The notes beneath the pieces were generated by a model. It ran no database searches. It was not told the DNA's origin and saw only the letters and a list, made by a program, of their open reading frames with translations. From Paraburkholderia guartelaensis (GTDB lineage Bacteria; Pseudomonadota; Gammaproteobacteria; Burkholderiales; Burkholderiaceae), in assembly GCF_004353905.1 (NCBI RefSeq), contig NZ_SMOD01000004.1, positions 186,001 to 250,000 of the forward strand: a stretch of 64,000 nucleotides of DNA. The letters run 5' to 3'. This document shows, in pieces, positions 43,347 to 54,394 of this stretch. A program made the translations under genes and the position numbers. Numbering within the stretch: position 1 is the stretch's first letter; every line of letters begins with the position of its first letter.

Positions 43347-44171
43347 ATGCATGACCTCACTTTTCCGCTGCGATGGCGTGTGGCGCTAATCGCGCCCGCG
43401 CTGGCGGTGTTCCTCGCATTCTGGCTGCTGCCGATGATCGCGCTCGTACAGGTGAGCGCCGACGGGCACTTCGTCGAGACTTATCGCGCACTCCTGACGA
43501 ATGGCCGTTACATGAGGAGCCTTGGCGCGACCATCGCGCTCTCGGCCGCCGTGACCGCGGCGACGCTCGTGATCTCCACGATCTGCGGCCTTCTGCTCGC
43601 GCGGCGCACGTTCGCCGGGCGCCGCGCGCTCGTCGCGTTGCTCACGTTTCCGCTGGCGTTTCCGGGCGTGGTGGTGGGCTTCATGGTGATTATGCTCGCC
43701 GGCCGTCAGGGGCTCATCGGCGCGCTTTCGCTGCGGCTCACCGGCGAGCGCTGGGTGTTCGCGTACTCGATGGCGGGACTCTTCGCGGGCTATCTGTACT
43801 TTTCGATCCCGCGCGTGATCGTGACCGTGATGGCCTGCGCAAGCCAGCTCGACGGCTCGCTCGAAGAGGCCGCGCGATCGCTTGGCGCGTCGTCGTGGCG
43901 CGTGCTCTGCGACGTGATCCTGCCCGCGCTCGCGCCCGGTCTCGTCGCCGCAGGCGCGATCTGCTTCGCGACCGCGATGGGCGCGTTCGGCACGGCCTTC
44001 ACGCTCGCCACCGACATCGACGTCCTGCCGATGACGATCTATACCGAGTTCACGCTCAACGCGAACATGGTGACGGCCGCCGGCCTCTCGATCGTGCTCG
44101 GTCTCGTTACGTGGGCGGTGCTCACGCTCGCGCGCAGCGTGACGGGCGCGGCCGTCGCGGCCACGGCATGA
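43347..44171 (+). CDS. ABC transporter permease (first)
   Basis: This 274-residue inner-membrane subunit has about six TM helices, beginning WRVALIAPALAVFLAFWLLP. The ATPase-contact EAA loop is EEAARSLGASSWRVLCDVILPALAPG, with E in the expected position. It is 20 nt downstream of the binding protein gene and 28 nt upstream of the second permease gene. Together the two permeases form a heterodimeric channel of the 2-aminoethylphosphonate/spermidine/thiamine-like class. Confidence 0.9.
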   Translation: MHDLTFPLRWRVALIAPALAVFLAFWLLPMIALVQVSADGHFVETYRALLTNGRYMRSLGATIALSAAVTAATLVISTICGLLLARRTFAGRRALVALLTFPLAFPGVVVGFMVIMLAGRQGLIGALSLRLTGERWVFAYSMAGLFAGYLYFSIPRVIVTVMACASQLDGSLEEAARSLGASSWRVLCDVILPALAPGLVAAGAICFATAMGAFGTAFTLATDIDVLPMTIYTEFTLNANMVTAAGLSIVLGLVTWAVLTLARSVTGAAVAATA

Positions 44172-44199
44172 GCACGCTGTGGTTTTCGAGGACTCCAGA

Positions 44200-45144
44200 A
44201 TGAATTCGGTCGTCAATCCCGACGCAACGGCTGCGCAAGACATGCACGACGCGCCCGGCCAGCCGCCAGCCGCGCGGCGGCGCTTCGCCTGGCCCTCGGC
44301 GCGCGCATGGATTGCGTGCGCGCAATGGCTCGTCACGCTCGCCACCTGCGCATTTCTCATCGTGCCCGTGGTGATGTCGATCCTCGCGGGGCTTACCGTC
44401 AACTATTTTCGCGGCGTGGCGAGCGGCCTCACGCTGCGCTGGCTCGACCAAGTCTGGACGCAGTATCACTCGAGCGTCTTCCTCTCGCTCGAAGTGGCGG
44501 CCGCGACGCTCGTCATCACGCTCGCGACCGGCGTGCCCGCGGGTTACGCGCTCGCGCGCAGCCGCACGCGCCTTTCGCGTTTGATCGAGGAATTGCTCGT
44601 GCTGCCCGTGGCCCTGCCCGGCCTCGCTTCGGCGCTCGCCCTGCTCGTGGTGTATGGCGGCTTCAGCGCCTTTCGCATGAGCGCGGCGTTCATCGTGGTC
44701 GGGCACGTGGTGTTCACGCTGCCGTTCATGGTGCGGCCCGTCGCTGCCGTGTGTGCGTCGGCGGACCTGCGCACGCTCGAAGAAGGCGCGGCGAGTCTCG
44801 GCGCGAGCTTCTGGCAGCGCTTCACGACCATCGTGCTGCCCAACGCGCGGCCCGGCATCGTGGCGGGCGCGCTCGCGGTGCTCACGCTTTCGATCGGCGA
44901 ATTCAACCTCACGTGGATGCTGCACACGCCCGATACCAAAACGCTGCCAGTCGGCCTCGCGGACACCTACGCGTCGCTGCGCATCGAAGTGGGCAGCGCG
45001 TACACGATCCTATTCTTCGTCATGACGATGCCGCTGCTCGTGGCGATGCAATGGCTCGGCGTGGACGTGCCCGGCTCCTCAGGCAAGCCAACTGGCAAAC
45101 AGCGCCTCGCAGGCCAGCAAAAGAACAACCAGGATTCCGAATGA
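44200..45144 (+). CDS. ABC transporter permease (second)
   Basis: The 314-residue second permease has an N-terminal cytoplasmic tail of about 45 residues, then six TM helices. The EAA loop reads EEGAASLGASFWQRFTTIVLPNARPG. I chose ATG 44200 (MNSVVNPDATAAQDM) with GAGG 9 nt upstream; a GTG at 44179 would add seven residues. It overlaps the ATPase gene by 4 nt (ATGA), so the subunits are translationally coupled. The C-terminus is a polar tail rich in Gly and Gln. Confidence 0.9.
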   Translation: MNSVVNPDATAAQDMHDAPGQPPAARRRFAWPSARAWIACAQWLVTLATCAFLIVPVVMSILAGLTVNYFRGVASGLTLRWLDQVWTQYHSSVFLSLEVAAATLVITLATGVPAGYALARSRTRLSRLIEELLVLPVALPGLASALALLVVYGGFSAFRMSAAFIVVGHVVFTLPFMVRPVAAVCASADLRTLEEGAASLGASFWQRFTTIVLPNARPGIVAGALAVLTLSIGEFNLTWMLHTPDTKTLPVGLADTYASLRIEVGSAYTILFFVMTMPLLVAMQWLGVDVPGSSGKPTGKQRLAGQQKNNQDSE

Positions 45145-46181
45145 AACTCGAACCGATCCCGATTACGCTCACGCGCTGCGCGAAGACGTTTCGCGGCACA
45201 CGCGTGCTCGAACCGCTCGACCTCGCGATCGGCGCCGGCGAAACGCTCGTGCTGCTCGGCCCTTCGGGCTGCGGCAAGACCACGACGCTGCGCATGATCG
45301 CGGGTCTGGAAACGCCCGACGCCGGCGGCCGTGTGGCCTTTGGCGACGAGGACGTGACCGCGCTGCCCATCGAGCAGCGCAAGGTCGGGATGGTGTTCCA
45401 GAACTACGCCCTCTTTCCGAACCTCGACGTGCGCGGCAACATTGGCTATGGCCTGAAGATCCAGCGCGTTCCCGCCGCCGACGCGCGCGCACGCGTAGAC
45501 GAACTGCTCGCGATGATGCGTCTCGAAGCGCACGCGGCCAAGCCCATCAACCAGCTTTCGGGCGGCCAGCGCCAGCGCGTGGCGCTCGCACGCGCGCTCG
45601 CACCGCGCCCGCGCGTCTTGCTACTCGACGAGCCGCTCACCGCGCTCGACGCGCGCCTGCGCGACACCCTGCGTAGCGAGATGAACACGCTGTTGCGCGA
45701 GCTGGGCGTGACGACGGTGTACGTCACGCACGATCAGGCCGAGGCGATGGAACTGGGCGACCGCATCGTCGTAATGAGCGCGGGCCGCATCGAGCAGATC
45801 GGCACGCCGCGCGAGATCTATTTCCAGCCTGCGAGCCGTGCGGTCGCGCAGTTCGTCGGCACGCTCAACCGGATCGCCGGAGAATGGCAAGGCGGCATGC
45901 TGCACACGAGCGGCGGCGCAGTGCCGGCCAGCGCACCCCAGACCATCGGCGCCGCCGAACTGTATTTCCGTCCCGAAGACGCCACGCTCGCCGACCCCGT
46001 GGGCGCGCAGCTGCGCGGCGTGATCGAGCAGGCGACCTTTCTCGGCGAGCGCACGCGTCTCACGATCGGCGGCGCAGCGCCGGATGCTCTACTCGTCGAC
46101 GTGGCGGGCCGCGTCGAGCTGGCACGCGGCACGCCGGTCGGCATTTCGATTGCCCCTGAAGCGCTTATCGCGCTCGCGTAA
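45141..46181 (+). CDS. ABC transporter ATP-binding protein
   Basis: This 346-residue ATPase has Walker A GPSGCGKTTT, Q-loop VFQNYALFPNL, signature LSGGQRQRVALARAL, Walker B VLLLDEPLTALDARL and the H-loop YVTHDQAEAM. A C-terminal TOBE-like domain (about 240-346) is typical of the MalK/PotA/PhnT family and can bind regulators. It energises the two upstream permeases. The ATG overlaps the stop of the second permease gene. Confidence 0.93.
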   Translation: MKLEPIPITLTRCAKTFRGTRVLEPLDLAIGAGETLVLLGPSGCGKTTTLRMIAGLETPDAGGRVAFGDEDVTALPIEQRKVGMVFQNYALFPNLDVRGNIGYGLKIQRVPAADARARVDELLAMMRLEAHAAKPINQLSGGQRQRVALARALAPRPRVLLLDEPLTALDARLRDTLRSEMNTLLRELGVTTVYVTHDQAEAMELGDRIVVMSAGRIEQIGTPREIYFQPASRAVAQFVGTLNRIAGEWQGGMLHTSGGAVPASAPQTIGAAELYFRPEDATLADPVGAQLRGVIEQATFLGERTRLTIGGAAPDALLVDVAGRVELARGTPVGISIAPEALIALA

Positions 46182-46203
46182 TTCTTACTCAATGAGGACT
46201 ACC

Positions 46204-47031
46204 ATGCTGCTCGCCCAGATCAGCGACCTGCACATCAAGCCACCGGGCGCGCTCGCCTATCGCCGCGTCGATACGGCCGCGAGCCTCGCACGCACCATCG
46301 CGCGGTTGAACGCGCTCACGCCGCGCCCCGACGCGGTGCTCATGACCGGCGACCTCGTCGACCAGGGCTCGGTCGAAGAATACCGGCACCTCAAATCGCT
46401 GCTCGACACGCTCGAGATTCCGTACTGGCTCCTGATCGGCAACCACGATGCGCGCGAGCCGCTGCGCGAAGTGTTCGCCGATCGTCCCGAGCTGCGTGAA
46501 GGCGGCGAATTCATCCAGTACGCCGTGGATCTCGGAGCGCTGCGCGTGATCGCGCTCGACTCCATGCAGCCGGGGCAAAGCGCGGGTACGCTTTGCGAGA
46601 AGCGCCTCGCGTGGCTCGCAAAGCAGCTCGATGCGGCGCGCGGCAAGCCCGTGATCGTCGCGCTCCATCACCCGCCGTTCGATTGCGGCATCGGCCATAT
46701 GGATGCGATCCGGCTCGACGACAGCGCCGCGCGCGCGCTCGAAGCGCTCGTGGCGCAGCATCCGAACGTCGAGCGCGTGCTGTGCGGTCACGTGCACCGG
46801 CCCATGTTCGTGCGCTTCGGCGGCACGATTGCTGCGGCCGTGCCCGCGCCTGCCCACCAGGTCACGCTCGACCTCGCGCCCGATGCGCCCTCCACCTTCA
46901 CGCTGGAGCCGCCCGCCTTCGCGCTGCATCGCTACGATCCGCAGGGCGGGATCGTCACGCATCATGAATACGTGGACACATTCGACGGCCCGTATCCGTT
47001 CTACGAGCCCTCTGGCGAGCTGATTGCCTGA
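46204..47031 (+). CDS. gpdQ: GpdQ-type glycerophosphodiesterase / class III phosphodiesterase
   Basis: This 275-residue metallophosphoesterase aligns residue by residue with GpdQ of Enterobacter/Klebsiella aerogenes (274 residues), which hydrolyses glycerophosphodiesters and other phosphodiesters. The binuclear-site ligands are at the same numbers: D8 and H10 (ISDLHIKPPG), D50 (TGDLVDQG), N80 (GNHD), H156 (HHPPFD) and H196/H198 (GHVHR). GAGG lies 5 nt before ATG 46204; an upstream in-frame ATG at 46192 is possible. It has no signal peptide, so cleavage would be cytoplasmic after import by the transporter encoded just upstream (22 nt gap). Confidence 0.85.
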   Translation: MLLAQISDLHIKPPGALAYRRVDTAASLARTIARLNALTPRPDAVLMTGDLVDQGSVEEYRHLKSLLDTLEIPYWLLIGNHDAREPLREVFADRPELREGGEFIQYAVDLGALRVIALDSMQPGQSAGTLCEKRLAWLAKQLDAARGKPVIVALHHPPFDCGIGHMDAIRLDDSAARALEALVAQHPNVERVLCGHVHRPMFVRFGGTIAAAVPAPAHQVTLDLAPDAPSTFTLEPPAFALHRYDPQGGIVTHHEYVDTFDGPYPFYEPSGELIA

Positions 47032-47144
47032 ATGCGCGACTGGCGGCACACTCCCGCGCCGCCAGCGCGATTGCGCGCGCTCCGGTATGATCGGCACGCT
47101 CGAAGCCTGCCTTCCGTATCACCGGGCGCCGCCCGCATTCGCAC

Positions 47145-48359
47145 ATGTCCACACCTGATTCCGCAACCGCTGACGAAAGCCAGTCGCTGCCCGGCCTGTT
47201 GCTCCTGCTCGCGACCATCGCGGGCGTCACGGTCGCGAACATCTATTTCAACCAGCCGCTGCTCGACGATTTCCGCAGGAGCTTCCCGGCGGGCGCCGCG
47301 TGGATCGGGGCCGTGCCGGCCGGCACCCAGCTCGGCTACGCAGCCGGCATGCTGCTGCTTGCGCCGCTCGGCGACCGCTACGACCGCCGCCGCATCATCC
47401 TGCTGCAAACCGCCGGCCTGTGCGTCGCGCTGCTGATCGCGGCCACCGCGCCATCGCTTGCCGTGCTGGTCGGCGCGAGCCTCGCGATCGGCATCCTCTC
47501 CACCATCGCGCAACAGGCCGTGCCGTTTTCCGCGGAACTCGCGCCGCCCGAGACGCGTGGCCGCGCGGTGGGCACGGTCATGAGCGGCCTCTTGCTCGGC
47601 ATCCTGCTCGCGCGTACGGCGGCCGGTTTCGTCGGACAGTACTTCGGCTGGCGCGCAGTGTTCGGAGCGTCGATCGTCGCGCTGCTCGTGCTCGCGCTCG
47701 TGATCGTGAAGAAGCTGCCGAAGAGCCAGCCGACCTCGACGCTCGGCTACGGCAAGCTGCTCGGCTCGATGTGGCATCTCGTGCTGGAATTGCCGGGACT
47801 GCGTGAAGCATCGGCGACGGGCGCTTGCCTCTTCGCAGCGTTCAGCCTCTTCTGGCCCGTGCTCACGCTGCTGCTCGCGGGCGAGCCGTTCCATCTCGGG
47901 CCGCAGGCGGCGGGCCTGTTCGGCATCGTCGGCGCGGCGGGCGCGCTGGCCGCGCCGATGGCGGGCCGCTCCGCCGACAAGCGCGGGCCGCGCGCTGTCA
48001 TCACGATGTCGATCGTGCTGATGGCGCTCGCGTTCGTCATCTTCGCGTTCTCCGGCACGAGCCTCATCGGCCTCGTGATCGGCGTGATCGTGCTCGATGT
48101 GGGCGTGCAGGCCGCGCAGATCTCGAATCAGTCGCGCATCTACGCGCTGCGCCCCGAGGCGCGCAGCCGCGTGAATACGGTGTTCATGGTCTGCTACTTC
48201 ATTGGCGGCGCAACCGGTTCCGCCGTCGGCGTGACGGCCTGGCACGCATTCGGCTGGATCGGCGTGTGCGCGGCGGGCATCGCGTTCACGGCGCTCGCCG
48301 GCTGGATTCACCATGCAACGCGCCCGCGCATGGGCGCGGGCGCGCAGACGTCTTCCTGA
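47145..48359 (+). CDS. MFS transporter (YnfM/arabinose-efflux-like)
   Basis: This 404-residue major facilitator has 12 predicted TM helices, the drug-exporter-like motif A LAPLGDRYDRRRIIL in the TM2-3 loop and TM1 with GVTVANIYFNQPLLDDF. The family signature PxxxRGxxxG appears as PPETRGRAVGTVMSG. It is probably a proton-driven efflux pump for small molecules; the substrate is unknown. It begins 113 nt after gpdQ and is convergent with a ferritin-like gene (17 bp apart). Confidence 0.88.
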   Translation: MSTPDSATADESQSLPGLLLLLATIAGVTVANIYFNQPLLDDFRRSFPAGAAWIGAVPAGTQLGYAAGMLLLAPLGDRYDRRRIILLQTAGLCVALLIAATAPSLAVLVGASLAIGILSTIAQQAVPFSAELAPPETRGRAVGTVMSGLLLGILLARTAAGFVGQYFGWRAVFGASIVALLVLALVIVKKLPKSQPTSTLGYGKLLGSMWHLVLELPGLREASATGACLFAAFSLFWPVLTLLLAGEPFHLGPQAAGLFGIVGAAGALAAPMAGRSADKRGPRAVITMSIVLMALAFVIFAFSGTSLIGLVIGVIVLDVGVQAAQISNQSRIYALRPEARSRVNTVFMVCYFIGGATGSAVGVTAWHAFGWIGVCAAGIAFTALAGWIHHATRPRMGAGAQTSS

Positions 48360-48376
48360 GGTATTAACGGCAAGCG

Positions 48377-48916
48377 CTATTTACGGAACAGCAAGTCCGT
48401 CATATCGTCGGCATGCTCTTCCTCCGTCGCGAGGATCTGCTCGAAGATGCGCCGCGTGGTGGTGTCGTCGTGGCCGAGATAGTTGATGATCGCGCGATAG
48501 CTCTCGATGGCGATGCGCTCCGCAACCAGATTCTCGCGGATCATGTCCTTCAGGTCGGACCCTTCCTTGTATTCCGAGTGCGAGCGCTCGACCAGCGTCG
48601 CCGGCGAGAAGTCGGGCTCGCCGCCTAGCTGCACGATGCGGGCCGCGAGCATGTCGGCGTGCTGCTGTTCCTCGGTCGCGTGCTGGAGAAACTCGGCCGC
48701 CACCGACTCGGACTCGATGCCCTTCGCCATGAAATGGTGCCGCTTGTAGCGCAGCACGCACACGAGTTCCGTGGCGAGGGAATCGTTGAGCAGCTTGAGC
48801 ACGGTCTGGCGATTCGCGGGGTAGTCCGGCGTGACCGGCCCCTGGTCGAGATTGCGGCGCGCCTCATCGCGCACGCGCTTGAGATCGAACTCAAACGAAG
48901 CGTGTGTCTTCGACAT
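48377..48916 (-). CDS. ferritin-like (bacterioferritin/Dps-related) protein
   Basis: This 179-residue four-helix-bundle protein carries di-iron ligands in ATELVCVLRYKRHH, EEQQHADMLA, ENLVAERIAIESYRAI and EEEHADDMTDLL (ExxH pairs). It is likely to oxidise or store iron, limiting oxidative damage. AAGGAG precedes ATG 48916. It lies close to a DUF1328 membrane protein gene and entericidin, a small stress-gene group frequent in Burkholderia. Confidence 0.88.
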   Translation of the reverse strand: MSKTHASFEFDLKRVRDEARRNLDQGPVTPDYPANRQTVLKLLNDSLATELVCVLRYKRHHFMAKGIESESVAAEFLQHATEEQQHADMLAARIVQLGGEPDFSPATLVERSHSEYKEGSDLKDMIRENLVAERIAIESYRAIINYLGHDDTTTRRIFEQILATEEEHADDMTDLLFRK

Positions 48917-48972
48917 CTAACTCTCCTTCGAACATGGCATGCATGAGTGGGATGGGCTTTGCATTGCGCGCG

Positions 48973-49134
48973 TCATCGGTGCATCACGCCTAGCAGCACC
49001 GTGACCACGAAGACCACGAGGAAGATGTAGAACAGAATCTTGGCGATTTCGGCCGCGCCGGCAGCGATTCCCGTAAAGCCGAACACGGCGGCGATGATCG
49101 CGATGATGAAAAACACAATGGCGTAGTGAAGCAT
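48973..49134 (-). CDS. DUF1328 (YtjA-family) small membrane protein
   Basis: The 53-residue product reads [20 protein letters not shown], then [20 protein letters not shown] and [13 protein letters not shown]: two TM helices joined by a short loop, the exact size and pattern of DUF1328/YtjA proteins. AGGAGGAC lies upstream of ATG 49134. The ferritin-like gene follows 57 nt downstream on the same strand, so the two may be co-transcribed. The function is unknown; the family is often linked to stress and stationary phase. Confidence 0.92.
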   Translation of the reverse strand: MLHYAIVFFIIAIIAAVFGFTGIAAGAAEIAKILFYIFLVVFVVTVLLGVMHR

Positions 49135-49304
49135 GGCGTAGTCCTCCTTGTGGGCGGATGTGCTGCGCTATGTCGCGCCTGCATCGGCGCTAGCGCAAGC
49201 AGCGGACCCGACGCGTGCACACACGCAGGCACATCGCGGCACAAATGACCGGGCACGCGACATGCTGGAGAGTGATCTCCTTTGACACCGTGGAGGACTT
49301 CCTC

Positions 49305-49442
49305 ATGAAACGCCTGATTGCCCTCTTTCTCGTTTCCGCTTCGCTGGCAGCGCTCTCGGCCTGCAACACGATGGCGGGTGCCGGCGAGGACGTTTCCGCA
49401 GGCGGCCACGCCCTCACGAACTCGGCGGAAAAGGCGAAGTAG
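49305..49442 (+). CDS. entericidin A/B-family lipoprotein
   Basis: The 45-residue precursor MKRLIALFLVSASLAALSAC is followed by NTMAGAGEDVSAGGHALTNS and AEKAK. It has a lipobox LSAC (Cys20) and the entericidin pattern of a very short amphipathic mature peptide. Entericidins are membrane-associated toxin/antidote-like peptides of stationary phase; no EcnA/EcnB pair is visible here, only one copy. TGGAGG lies upstream of ATG 49305. It is divergent from the DUF1328 gene. Confidence 0.92.
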   Translation: MKRLIALFLVSASLAALSACNTMAGAGEDVSAGGHALTNSAEKAK

Positions 49443-49532
49443 TGTCTGGCAGACGGTAAAGGCGCCGGGATGACGGCTAACGCGTGCGTGGATCGTAAGC
49501 GGCTGCCGGGCATCACCGGTGAGCGATGAAGT

Positions 49533-49569
49533 CGCGGCCGCTGCGCGCGTAACATGCGCAGCGGCCGCG
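49533..49569. terminator. 14-bp stem-loop between entericidin and the EamA exporter gene
   Basis: CGCGGCCGCTGCGC pairs perfectly with GCGCAGCGGCCGCG around a 9-nt loop. No T-run follows, but it lies between two convergent genes, so it may act as a bidirectional transcription barrier. Confidence 0.5.
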
Positions 49570-49619
49570 CGCGCAACGCGGCGCGACGACGCGAGGCGCG
49601 TCGCGAAGTCAGGAAGAAC

Positions 49620-50597
49620 TCAGGAAGTGCGGCGGCGGTCGTCGAACAGGAACGACAAACCCACGCTGCCGAGAATCAGCACGGTCGCGGCAACGGTTGC
49701 GCTCGTGACCGGCTCGCCGAGCAGCAATGCGCCGAGCGCGACGGCAACAACGGGATTCACGTACATGCAGCTACTGGCGACGAGCGGGCTGGTATGGCGG
49801 ATCAGGTAGCCATACGCGACATAGGCCGCCATCGTGCCGATAAAAAGCAGGTAGAGGAATGCCACGAGCGGCAGGAAATGCAGCTCGCCCATGCGTTCGC
49901 CGCTGATCCACGCGACCGTCGTCGAAATGGCGCCGCCAAGGCCGATCTGCAGCGCCGTCGCGACGAAGAGATCGGTCGGCAACGTGAGCTTGCCCGCCAG
50001 ATGCGCGCCGATTGCCCAGAAGAGCGCGCCGCACAGAATCGCGAGGCTGCCGCCCGCCGATCCGGACGCGGCGCCACCATGGCTCAGGATGGCAATGCCG
50101 ACGAGGCCGAGCGCGACCGCGGCCCATTCGGCCTTCGCCACGCGCCGACCGGTGACCGCCGAAATCACGGTCGCGAAGAGCGGCACCGTGGCGACCATCA
50201 CCGCCGCCTTGCCGGTGCCCACGGTACGCATGCCGTAGGCGAGCATGCCGCTCGACAGGCCCACGAGCAGCGTGCCCACCACACCCGCGTTGCGCACTTC
50301 GAGCAGCGTAGGCATGACGGGCCGCCGGCGCATGGCGAAGATGAACAGGCCGATCCCGGCGAGCAGATTGCGCAAGCCGGAGAGCAGGAGTGGCGGAAAC
50401 GAATCGAGCGCAACCTTCACGCCGAGATACGTTGAGCCCCAGACGAAGTAGACGACGGCGAGCGAGAGCGCAACGCGTCCGGTGCGCGATTGCGGCAGCC
50501 GTACGGCACGCACGAAACGCCATAGCGCGGCTGCGACCTGCTGGGCCCCGGCGAAAAAAGATCGAGTGTTCACGTGGAAAGGCAAACGGGGAGGCAT
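49620..50597 (-). CDS. EamA/DMT-family transporter
   Basis: This 325-residue inner-membrane protein has ten predicted TM helices made of two EamA repeats, for example VALSLAVVYFVWGSTYLGVKVALDSFPP and the repeat starting LAILCGALFWAIGAHLAGKL. The N-terminus has a basic cytoplasmic tail of about 35 residues. Family members export amino acids or metabolites; the substrate is unknown. I chose ATG 50597; a TTG two codons upstream is also in frame. Confidence 0.87.
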   Translation of the reverse strand: MPPRLPFHVNTRSFFAGAQQVAAALWRFVRAVRLPQSRTGRVALSLAVVYFVWGSTYLGVKVALDSFPPLLLSGLRNLLAGIGLFIFAMRRRPVMPTLLEVRNAGVVGTLLVGLSSGMLAYGMRTVGTGKAAVMVATVPLFATVISAVTGRRVAKAEWAAVALGLVGIAILSHGGAASGSAGGSLAILCGALFWAIGAHLAGKLTLPTDLFVATALQIGLGGAISTTVAWISGERMGELHFLPLVAFLYLLFIGTMAAYVAYGYLIRHTSPLVASSCMYVNPVVAVALGALLLGEPVTSATVAATVLILGSVGLSFLFDDRRRTS

Positions 50598-51289
50598 CGT
50601 CAATTCACCGCGGCAGGTGAAAGGCAGGACCGCGGGCGCCCCGGCAGCAAGGTGGCGGGACGTGTGAAGCTCGACGGCATGGTGCAGATGCGCAAAAACG
50701 CGAAAAAAAGACGGAGTACGAAGGACACCCGGGACGGGCGAAGCGCATTATGCAACAACGCCGGGTGTTGCGGATGCTTTCAGGATGCTTTATGCGCGGC
50801 GATTCGTTGCGTGCGCGTCACAGTGCGCGAGACGCAAGCCCGGACGGCCGATCGCGCACCATATCGACGTTCGCCGACCCCGTCGCGCCGCCTGTGTTAG
50901 ATCGTGCTAGCATGACATAACCTTTCGTTTAACTTTCATCAACTGGGTTTCATACACGCCGCTCGCCATGCCTTCGCTCGTTTCGCGCCCCGAATTCGCC
51001 TTGCCGCCACGCCATTCGCGCGGCGCGCCGGCGCGCGCACGCGCAGAGCGCGAGCGAACGGCGGTGTGGCCTCTCGACACCCGAGCGCGCACCCTGCCTC
51101 CCCTGTCCGCCCCGCTTTACGCCGCCCGGCGCCCGCACTGAACCCGCCTCCCCCAACCCATCGGAGCCGTTCGGTCGGGCTCCGGGCCGATCCGTTGCGC
51201 CCCGCTGGGGCCCGCGCCCCATTGCGCGGTTTCGCCCGCCAGCTCCCGCCGTTACTTCGAATCTTTTCTGGATCGCAAGGAAAACTGCC
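50598..51289 (+). promoter_or_regulatory. long non-coding leader upstream of rnk
   Basis: No gene is supported in this 692-bp gap. An extended -10 (TG-C-TAGCAT, 50905-50913) resembles the one upstream of the MHS transporter gene (TG-C-TAACAT, 32804-32812) and would give rnk a leader of about 370 nt. A 57-codon frame at 50968 has no Shine-Dalgarno and basic, proline-rich content. AAGGA before the rnk ATG marks the end of the leader. Confidence 0.45.
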
Positions 51290-51697
51290 ATGTCGAAGAA
51301 AATCCGTTACTTCACCGAACTCGATGTCGCACGCCTCGAAAAATGCGCCGCAGAACCCGGCGCCGCGCCCGCGCGCCAGGCCATGCTCGACGAGCTCCTC
51401 GAACACGCCGTGATCGTGGAATCGCGCGACATGGCCGCCAATGTCGTGACGATGAACTCGCAGGTCACGCTCGTGGATGAGCGCGACGGCGCATCCCTCA
51501 CGTACACGGTCGTCTATCCGCACGAGGCGAACGTCGACGCCGGGCGCCTGAACGTATTCTCGCCCGCGGGTCTCGCGCTCCTCGGCGCGAAGCGCGGCAA
51601 CGCCGTGCGATTCACGACGCCGGGCGGCGCGGTCGAAACGCTGAAGATTGAACGCATCCTGTTTCAGCCCGAAGCGTCTAAGGATTTCACGCTGTAA
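51290..51697 (+). CDS. rnk: Rnk-family regulator of nucleoside diphosphate kinase (GreA/GreB C-terminal-like)
   Basis: This 135-residue protein resembles Rnk: an N-terminal coiled region (MSKKIRYFTELDVARLEKC, with helix to about 45) and a GreA/GreB C-terminal fold (about 50-135: VVTMNSQVTLVDE, YTVVYPHEANVDAGRLNVFSPAGLALLGAKRGN). Such proteins bind RNA polymerase or nucleoside diphosphate kinase and influence transcription and alginate-type traits. AAGGA lies upstream of ATG 51290. It sits between a long leader and the TPP riboswitch of thiC. Confidence 0.88.
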   Translation: MSKKIRYFTELDVARLEKCAAEPGAAPARQAMLDELLEHAVIVESRDMAANVVTMNSQVTLVDERDGASLTYTVVYPHEANVDAGRLNVFSPAGLALLGAKRGNAVRFTTPGGAVETLKIERILFQPEASKDFTL

Positions 51698-51797
51698 GTT
51701 CCGCGCATACGAAAGATCGCGCCACCCCGCGACTGCCACATCGCACGCGAGATGGCACTTGCCAGATCGTCGCAGCGCGGTGTATCGTTTGGCCTTG

Positions 51798-53960
<2,163 letters not shown>

Positions 53961-53997
53961 GCGCTAACTTCGGGCTCACCCAGGGCTTCCTACGCCC

Positions 53998-54020
53998 CGG
54001 CGGACGCGCGCCGTCCGCCG
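53998..54020 (+). terminator. possible terminator after thiC
   Basis: CGGCGGAC pairs with GTCCGCCG around a 7-nt loop, followed by AAACATTTTC. It lies 38 nt after the thiC stop. Confidence 0.55.
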
Positions 54021-54172
54021 AAACATTTTCTAACGACTCCCACAGCTCTCTGACAAGCGCACACACCCGGATACGGGTCGCGTGGCTAGGATGAGGGTAT
54101 CGAAGGCGCGGCGTGCGCCCCAGCGCACGCCGCACCGCACACTCGAACGCATCATGCGTGGGGAGTCGAAAA

Positions 54173-54394
54173 ATGAATACGCTCAAACATGCACGCACGC
54201 TGCTCACGGTGACGACACTCGTCGCCGTGCTGGGCAGTCTTGGCGCTTGCGACGACATGTCGAGACGCGACCGCGATACGGTGATAGGCGCGGGCGTGGG
54301 TGGCGCGGCCGGCGCGGCAATTGGCGGCAATGCGCTCTCCACGGTGGGCGGCGCGGCGGTGGGTGGTGTGATCGGCAATCAGGTCGGCAAGTAA
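54173..54394 (+). CDS. glycine-zipper small lipoprotein
   Basis: The 73-residue precursor has a signal peptide with lipobox LGAC (LGSLGAC, Cys about 26), then a short polar linker (DDMSRRDRD) and the glycine-zipper VIGAGVGGAAGAAIGGNALS, TVGGAAVGGVIGNQVGK. Glycine-zipper lipoproteins such as SlyB/OsmB-like small members associate with the outer membrane under stress; the role here is unknown. GGGGAG lies upstream of ATG 54173. It is 212 nt after thiC. Confidence 0.88.
   Translation: MNTLKHARTLLTVTTLVAVLGSLGACDDMSRRDRDTVIGAGVGGAAGAAIGGNALSTVGGAAVGGVIGNQVGK

Noticed and set aside
50968..51141. 57-codon frame in the rnk leader
   Set aside because: It has no Shine-Dalgarno, and its composition is basic and proline-rich, unlike the neighbours. 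A leader peptide cannot be excluded.
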